Shown: one piece after another, positions 60,701-64,000 of the stretch
Numbering within the stretch: position 1 is the stretch's first letter
Layout of the letters: each line of letters starts with the position of its first letter
From: a bacterium
GTDB lineage: Bacteria; 4484-113; JAFGCY01
NCBI GenBank assembly: GCA_016932385.1
Contig: JAFGCY010000004.1
Span: 45,724-109,723 of the forward strand
Direction of reading: 5' to 3'
Length of the DNA: 64,000 nucleotides
The notes under the pieces: generated by a model
What the model was told of the DNA's origin: nothing
What the model saw: the letters and a program-made list of their open reading frames with translations, nothing else
The model's database searches: none
Position numbers and translations under genes: made by a program

Positions 60701-61854
60701 CAGACAGCATCAGAACGTACAATCCGGACTTCATTACGCTCAATGAACAATGGGCCACATTTGCCAGCCCCACACTTCAAGGGAGTCTTACCACTGGAAT
60801 CCGCCAAATGATATATGGCAATACGATTGACGAGTCAGGATATTGGGACTATATCAGCCAACATGAGAACTGGTTTGTTCACGCGGATTCCAACGAGGTA
60901 TATCACAACCGGTCAACTGCGCTACCCTATTATGATCTTGAGCTCTATTGGCTGGACATCGACAGCCCGCAGATGTACTACATTGGCGCGAATATCATGC
61001 AGTTCCTCGGTGAAAATCACTTCGACGGTGGCCTGCTTCGAGCAGTAGAGCCGGCTTACAACCAGTATCCCCCGTTCGGCAGCTGGCCGAACCGCTCCGA
61101 TTTCATCGATTACTGGCAGCCCAAGATTTCGCACATGCTAAGTCACGTAGATGATCAATACAACGGTTGGCCTAAAGTATTTGTTGGCGTTTGGGATTGG
61201 TTTCTGAAGGAAGGATGGCCCTATACCGAGGTTGAAGTGGATTACAACCCCTGCGATGGCATTTACGTTGAGCGCTTTCTGATGGGTGATATAGATCACT
61301 GGAGTACGGGTTCGGCCCGTTTCCCTGTAGTAATGCAAAACGTGCTAGATGCCGAAAACTCCGGCCACATTATCATTCTGAACAGCGATCTGGATGCTCA
61401 TGCGTCCACTGCGGATGAGCGGATGGCCGTCTTGGCTTGTTATCTACTACTCAGAGACGAGCACACTTATCTGTATTTCCACGATCCCTATACCGCCGGT
61501 GAAAACGATGCCTATCCGTGGTGGACTCCGGAACTGGCCATTCCCACCGGCGCTCCACTTGACCCGCTGGCAGTGGATATCGACGATTATCTGGCGATCG
61601 ATGATGGCGGCAATCCCTATTACCGCCGCGATTTTGCCGATTGCAGCGCAATTGTCAAACTCACCGGATCATCCGTGCTCCAGTTTTCGACCGCGACCAA
61701 TAACCTCGAATACGTCGTGGTTACCGGCGGCGGACTTGTCGATGAATTCGGCACAACACCCGGATCTTGGGAATGGCAACCGGTTTACGACAATGGGACG
61801 AATTTTTTCCTCGACCAAGGCGGCTATGTCGTGCGCGGTCTGGCGGCGGACTAA
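57706..61854 (+). CDS. Cohesin-like/dockerin-like/PKD lipoprotein with putative glycosidase domain
   Basis: A 1382-residue surface lipoprotein; lipobox CLNSC. The order is cohesin-like (about 85-185), two EF-hand units (DYNQDGLVGVSDLVPLG and DGNQDDAITIADLTVIG), linker domain, then five PKD domains. Next come a short FN3-like strand region (SSVTLTWDDYAADEYKIYRS) and a C-terminal domain of about 430 residues. That domain (SGYWDYISQHENWFVHADSN, YWLDIDSPQMYYIG, ENHFDGGLLRAVEP, DGIYVERFLMGDIDHW) resembles hypothetical glycoside hydrolase family GHL15. The last third of the gene is visibly less GC-rich than the rest, suggesting a recent domain join. It appears to be a tandem duplicate of the previous gene's N-terminus. 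Confidence 0.8.
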   Translation: MFARIIVIVLASLFAVLCLNSCGGQNTGLLTAQLNSNLADSTAEQPVVASGSAGGVPAAEGFALAPAAGAELPALAVNCTAQAQANQLTVEITSAGDQQLNAVLFDLRYDEEQYTPLAAQATDALAPLSESLCLQLMDAPGVVSCGQVALDDAARLVNAGEVLATVLFSCEPVETATRCATNVPVHNGALSPLVWDEDAGHFRWYYVNPGDYNQDGLVGVSDLVPLGRNLGEAGPFEFTTALSAVDGNQDDAITIADLTVIGVRYLNLVEGYNLYASDAVGDIPTGFAEPSTIAAAATFPFSEAQGDPLNDRLWFTYKPTAEEEELLIWVRPYALGAEGTRSNICSTDMDNPPEGPDGLNLPPEARLGLSYTGTSVPLAVTLDATASSDPDGEIIFYEWDYEGDGLFDAFSTGAVAQHTYIQPGSYAPLVRVTDNGGLWDTFQSPEFTVTETEVTSIPPVADLITTITSGEIPLTVGLIATGSTDPDGTIVKYEWDFDGDGEYDLDSGADPTVLHTYELAGEYAATVRVTDDDGESGEAAITIEAMAPPANELPVADLICTPSSGVVPQEIALIATGSIDPDGEIIAYQWDFDGDGNYDLESSSPTVHHVYSQAGQYQPMVLVTDNDRAQDTATDILALTSPGEDNNTPIAMLAIGEDEEFGHAPHTVHFDASGSFDPDGDELLYWWDLNGDGNYEQTTQQPYAAYTYTDSGEHQISVFVHDGTVSSLPASVTFIVNVPPHVELVASSTSAQYKLRVDLDASGSYDVEDDELLFEWDLDGDQVFNQSDAEQAAFGCATVTKLFEGYGVYKVTVRVTDGDEAVSEATVIIRLWLILSSSSSSNSSVTLTWDDYAADEYKIYRSTVPNDTAPFLVGIVAADPEGENSFTESMEFDDGRWIPTCKYLDPPYDSQPFPAVAPMVNYYYRVAPVVDGIEYALSPDEFLRVSTGSVELVIRDWPDTTNQTKVFSSKLRPDLMTEQQREWMANNYVGALEITLDAADSIRTYNPDFITLNEQWATFASPTLQGSLTTGIRQMIYGNTIDESGYWDYISQHENWFVHADSNEVYHNRSTALPYYDLELYWLDIDSPQMYYIGANIMQFLGENHFDGGLLRAVEPAYNQYPPFGSWPNRSDFIDYWQPKISHMLSHVDDQYNGWPKVFVGVWDWFLKEGWPYTEVEVDYNPCDGIYVERFLMGDIDHWSTGSARFPVVMQNVLDAENSGHIIILNSDLDAHASTADERMAVLACYLLLRDEHTYLYFHDPYTAGENDAYPWWTPELAIPTGAPLDPLAVDIDDYLAIDDGGNPYYRRDFADCSAIVKLTGSSVLQFSTATNNLEYVVVTGGGLVDEFGTTPGSWEWQPVYDNGTNFFLDQGGYVVRGLAAD

Positions 61855-61888
61855 CCGCTCCGCAGTCGCTTAAGGATAAGCTGGGATC

Positions 61889-62860
61889 CTAGAACCGGTT
61901 GTAGAGGTAGTTCATCCGGCTGATCGTGCGGCGGACGCGCTCCTGCAGTTCCAGCGGGGCCAGGATGCGCGCGTGCTCGCCGAAGCTTAAGATCCAGCGC
62001 ACGATGTTCTCCAGGCTCGAGACCTTGAAGCTGACCTCGAGGCTGCCGTCGCTTCTCTCCACCACCTGCTGGCTGGGATGCACCTTCTTTAAGCGGATCC
62101 AGTGTGCGGCGTACTTGTCGAACTCGGCGACGATCTCCACCTGCGGGGCCTCGGCGGCGAACAGCTGGCTGTCTTTCTTGTGCTCCTCGAGGCTGAAGTC
62201 CGGGTCGGGCAGGAACGTGGTGTTGGTCCGCTCGACGGACATGATCCGGCTGCACAAGAAGTCGCGGTAGTCCTGCTTCTCGTGGCAGAACGCGACCAGG
62301 TACCAGTTGTCCTTGAAGTTGAGCAGGTGGTACGGGTCGCAGGGCTTCTCCACCACCACGGCCTTCTGGCCGGAGAAGTAGCGGATGATGATGCTTTCGT
62401 TGTTGCGGATCGCCTGCAGCAGGTCCTGGAAGACCTGCAGGTTGATCTGCGGGAAGGGGTCGATCTCGACCTGCAGCACCTGGTCCAGGCTGTCGTGGTC
62501 GATCGTGACCTGCTCCTCCATGCTCTCGGCCAGCAGCTTGAGCGCTTGGTCGATCAGCGGGTCGAGATCCGTGCTCTCGTAGGTCCGGCGCAGCTGGTCG
62601 AGGATCAGCAGGCTGACCAACTCGCCCTCGGTCGTGCGGATCGCCGGCAACTTGAACTTCTTGGAATAGCAGTAGCCGCCCTTCTCGTAGTCGTAGCGCA
62701 GGGGGGCCTTCAGGATAAACTTCAGGAAGTCCAGGTCGCGGTACGCGGACGCGGGACAGATGTCGAATTCCCGCGTGATGTCGTCAACGCTTGGGTGCGC
62801 GCCCTTGTTCAGCTGGCCGTGCAGCCATTTCAAGCGTGTTGCGTGATCGATTTGGTTCAC
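61889..62860 (-). CDS. WYL-domain transcriptional regulator
   Basis: A 323-residue ligand-responsive regulator. The N-terminal winged helix-turn-helix is LKWLHGQLNKGAHPSVDDITREFDICPASAYRDLDFLK. The middle WYL domain has DPYHLLNFKDNWYLVAFCHEKQDYRDFLCSRI, with the WYL triad intact. The C-terminal WCX-like extension contains RLKKVHPSQQVVERSDGSLEVSFKV and IVRWILSFGEHARILAP. Some WYL proteins control defence or DNA-damage genes; nothing here links it to a target. GTG 62860 is the start, with GGGGAG upstream. Confidence 0.9.
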   Translation of the reverse strand: MNQIDHATRLKWLHGQLNKGAHPSVDDITREFDICPASAYRDLDFLKFILKAPLRYDYEKGGYCYSKKFKLPAIRTTEGELVSLLILDQLRRTYESTDLDPLIDQALKLLAESMEEQVTIDHDSLDQVLQVEIDPFPQINLQVFQDLLQAIRNNESIIIRYFSGQKAVVVEKPCDPYHLLNFKDNWYLVAFCHEKQDYRDFLCSRIMSVERTNTTFLPDPDFSLEEHKKDSQLFAAEAPQVEIVAEFDKYAAHWIRLKKVHPSQQVVERSDGSLEVSFKVSSLENIVRWILSFGEHARILAPLELQERVRRTISRMNYLYNRF

Positions 62861-63029
62861 AGTATCATCACTCCCCGGATTTTTTTCCGCCCAAGGAAAA
62901 CCTCCGGAACCAGCAGCATTGGCCGCCAGCGTATTCTACAACCCGCAAAGTACATTCGTAAACCGCTTTTATGCAATATTAACACAGCCCTTGACTACTG
63001 CGGGATCAGGTGCTCGTTATAATCAGAGC

Positions 63030-64000
63030 ATGCCACAGACAATTACCGTCGCCGATGCCGGCACCTGGGGCACGGCTATCGCCAACCTGCTGGCCTTGAA
63101 TGGCCATCAGGTCTATTTGCTTTGCTACCGCGAGGAAATTGCCGCCGGTATCAACTCTGAGCGCCGGAATCCAGTATACCTGACAGATCTGGAACTGCCA
63201 AAGAACATTACCGCGACCACGGATCTGGCAACCGCCCTGGCCGACAGCGAGACCGCCTATCTGGTAGTACCCACGCGCTACCTGCGACCGTTCATTCTGG
63301 ACAACATCGCCGTCTGGCAGGCCTGGGCGCGGCCCGGCGCGGTCCTGTGCAACTGCACCAAAGGCCTGCTCTTGAACCCGACCGAGCGCACCGACGAGTG
63401 GCTGGCGCGGCTGTTCCCGGCGGCGGCGCTGTGCCATCTGGCCGGGCCGAACTTCGCCAAGGAGCTGGCCAAGGGCAAACTGGCCGCGGCGGTGGCCGCC
63501 GGCCCCCTGCGCGCCGCGGAGCTGGTGCAGAGCCAGCTGATGAGCGACAACTACCGCATCTACACCGGCGACGACCTGGTCGGCGTGGAAGTGGCGGGGT
63601 TTTACAAGAACATCATCGCGATCGGCGCCGGCGCCGTGACCGAGCTCAGCCTCGGCGAAAACGCCCGCGCGGCGCTGGTCACGCGCGCGCTGGCCGAAAT
63701 GGGCCGGCTGGTCGACTACTTCGGCGGCGACCCCGGCACGCTGGCCGGCCTGGCCGGCATCGGCGACCTGATGCTGACCTGCTCCAGCGAGATGAGCCGC
63801 AACTTCCAGGTCGGCATGCGCCGCGCGCGCGGGCAGTCGCTTACGCAGATCCAGGCCGAGATGAAAGAGGTCGCCGAGGGCATCCAGGCCGCCCGTGCCG
63901 TCCACGACTGGCCGAATGAGCACAACCTGACCGACTGGCCCGACCTGCCGATCGCCGCCGAGGTGCACCATTTCCTTTACGGCGACGAACCCGCCCAGCA
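63030..64000 (+). CDS. gpsA: Glycerol-3-phosphate dehydrogenase (NAD(P)+), cut by window edge
   Basis: Makes sn-glycerol-3-phosphate for phospholipids. About 323 residues are present, with no stop before the edge. The Rossmann motif reads VADAGTWGTAIANLL; the family has G-A-G-S-W-G-T-A, so the first Gly is Asp here. LCHLAGPNFAKELAKG and the catalytic Lys region GVEVAGFYKNIIAIGAGA, then GLAGIGDLMLTCSSEMSRNFQVG, are normal. TATAAT at 63018-63023 is 6 nt before ATG with no ribosome-binding site, so it is probably leaderless. Confidence 0.93.
   Translation, partial: MPQTITVADAGTWGTAIANLLALNGHQVYLLCYREEIAAGINSERRNPVYLTDLELPKNITATTDLATALADSETAYLVVPTRYLRPFILDNIAVWQAWARPGAVLCNCTKGLLLNPTERTDEWLARLFPAAALCHLAGPNFAKELAKGKLAAAVAAGPLRAAELVQSQLMSDNYRIYTGDDLVGVEVAGFYKNIIAIGAGAVTELSLGENARAALVTRALAEMGRLVDYFGGDPGTLAGLAGIGDLMLTCSSEMSRNFQVGMRRARGQSLTQIQAEMKEVAEGIQAARAVHDWPNEHNLTDWPDLPIAAEVHHFLYGDEPAQ

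Overview
The window is 64 kb of bacterial chromosome. It is GC-rich except for a few islands and is densely coded on both strands. The host looks like a diderm: there is a TonB/ExbB/ExbD set, an outer-membrane-like small protein and many lipobox proteins. It respires with a Bacillus-type (five-helix, di-heme) succinate dehydrogenase/fumarate reductase. The mix of a tricorn-like protease, large PKD/dockerin-like lipoproteins and leaderless promoters does not point me to a named phylum, and an uncultured lineage is plausible. No rRNA, tRNA, CRISPR array or prophage was seen.

Layout. 1-8.4 kb: methyltransferases, a membrane-anchored exported carbonic anhydrase, an aldehyde dehydrogenase, an ECF sigma/putative anti-sigma pair, an outer-face propeller protein, an HtpX-like protease and a REP-associated transposase (RAYT) with its hairpins. 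8.5-11.1 kb: groES-groEL behind a consensus promoter and a CIRCE operator, then a probable structured RNA between two near-identical terminators. 11.2-13.6 kb: small membrane proteins and a polyprenyl-phosphate sugar-phosphate transferase. 13.7-19 kb: sdhC-sdhA-sdhB, interrupted by an AT-rich two-gene DUF262 + HEPN cassette. 19-24.9 kb: a dockerin/PKD lipoprotein and a tricorn-like protease. 24.9-32.7 kb: a long minus-strand run (unknown gene-gmk-rpoZ-coaBC-PPIase-tonB-exbB-exbD-propeller), possibly one operon. 33-38 kb: outer-membrane-like protein, glutamine synthetase family protein, prenyl diphosphate synthase, Nudix hydrolase, an AT-rich orphan and a membrane protein. 38.2-42.6 kb: candidate minus-strand ncRNA, DnaA-box-like sites, sppA, a self-regulated ribbon-helix-helix protein, and a second RAYT flanked by four REP palindromes. 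42.7-50.5 kb: a lipoprotein with a degenerate subtilisin fold, then a tldD-X-Y-tldE-sm-like-DUF1844 operon. 50.6-62 kb: three very large lipoproteins with FN3, PKD, cohesin-like and dockerin-like modules. 62-64 kb: a WYL regulator and the 5' part of gpsA.

Two themes run through the window. First, at least thirteen transcription-unit-leading genes on both strands have a TANNNT hexamer only 5-8 nt before the start codon and no Shine-Dalgarno sequence, while internal operon genes usually have one. This is the signature of leaderless mRNAs. Second, several surface lipoproteins reuse one N-terminal scaffold (lipobox, cohesin-like domain, two EF-hand dockerin-like repeats, PKD repeats) with different C-terminal payloads. 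The most unusual loci are the DUF262-HEPN cassette inside the respiratory operon, the two RAYT/REP units, the active-site-degenerate subtilase, and the pair of exported paralogs between tldD and tldE.

Many starts were chosen from promoter or ribosome-binding context rather than maximal ORF length; the reason is given in each entry. All family assignments are by eye, without database searches.
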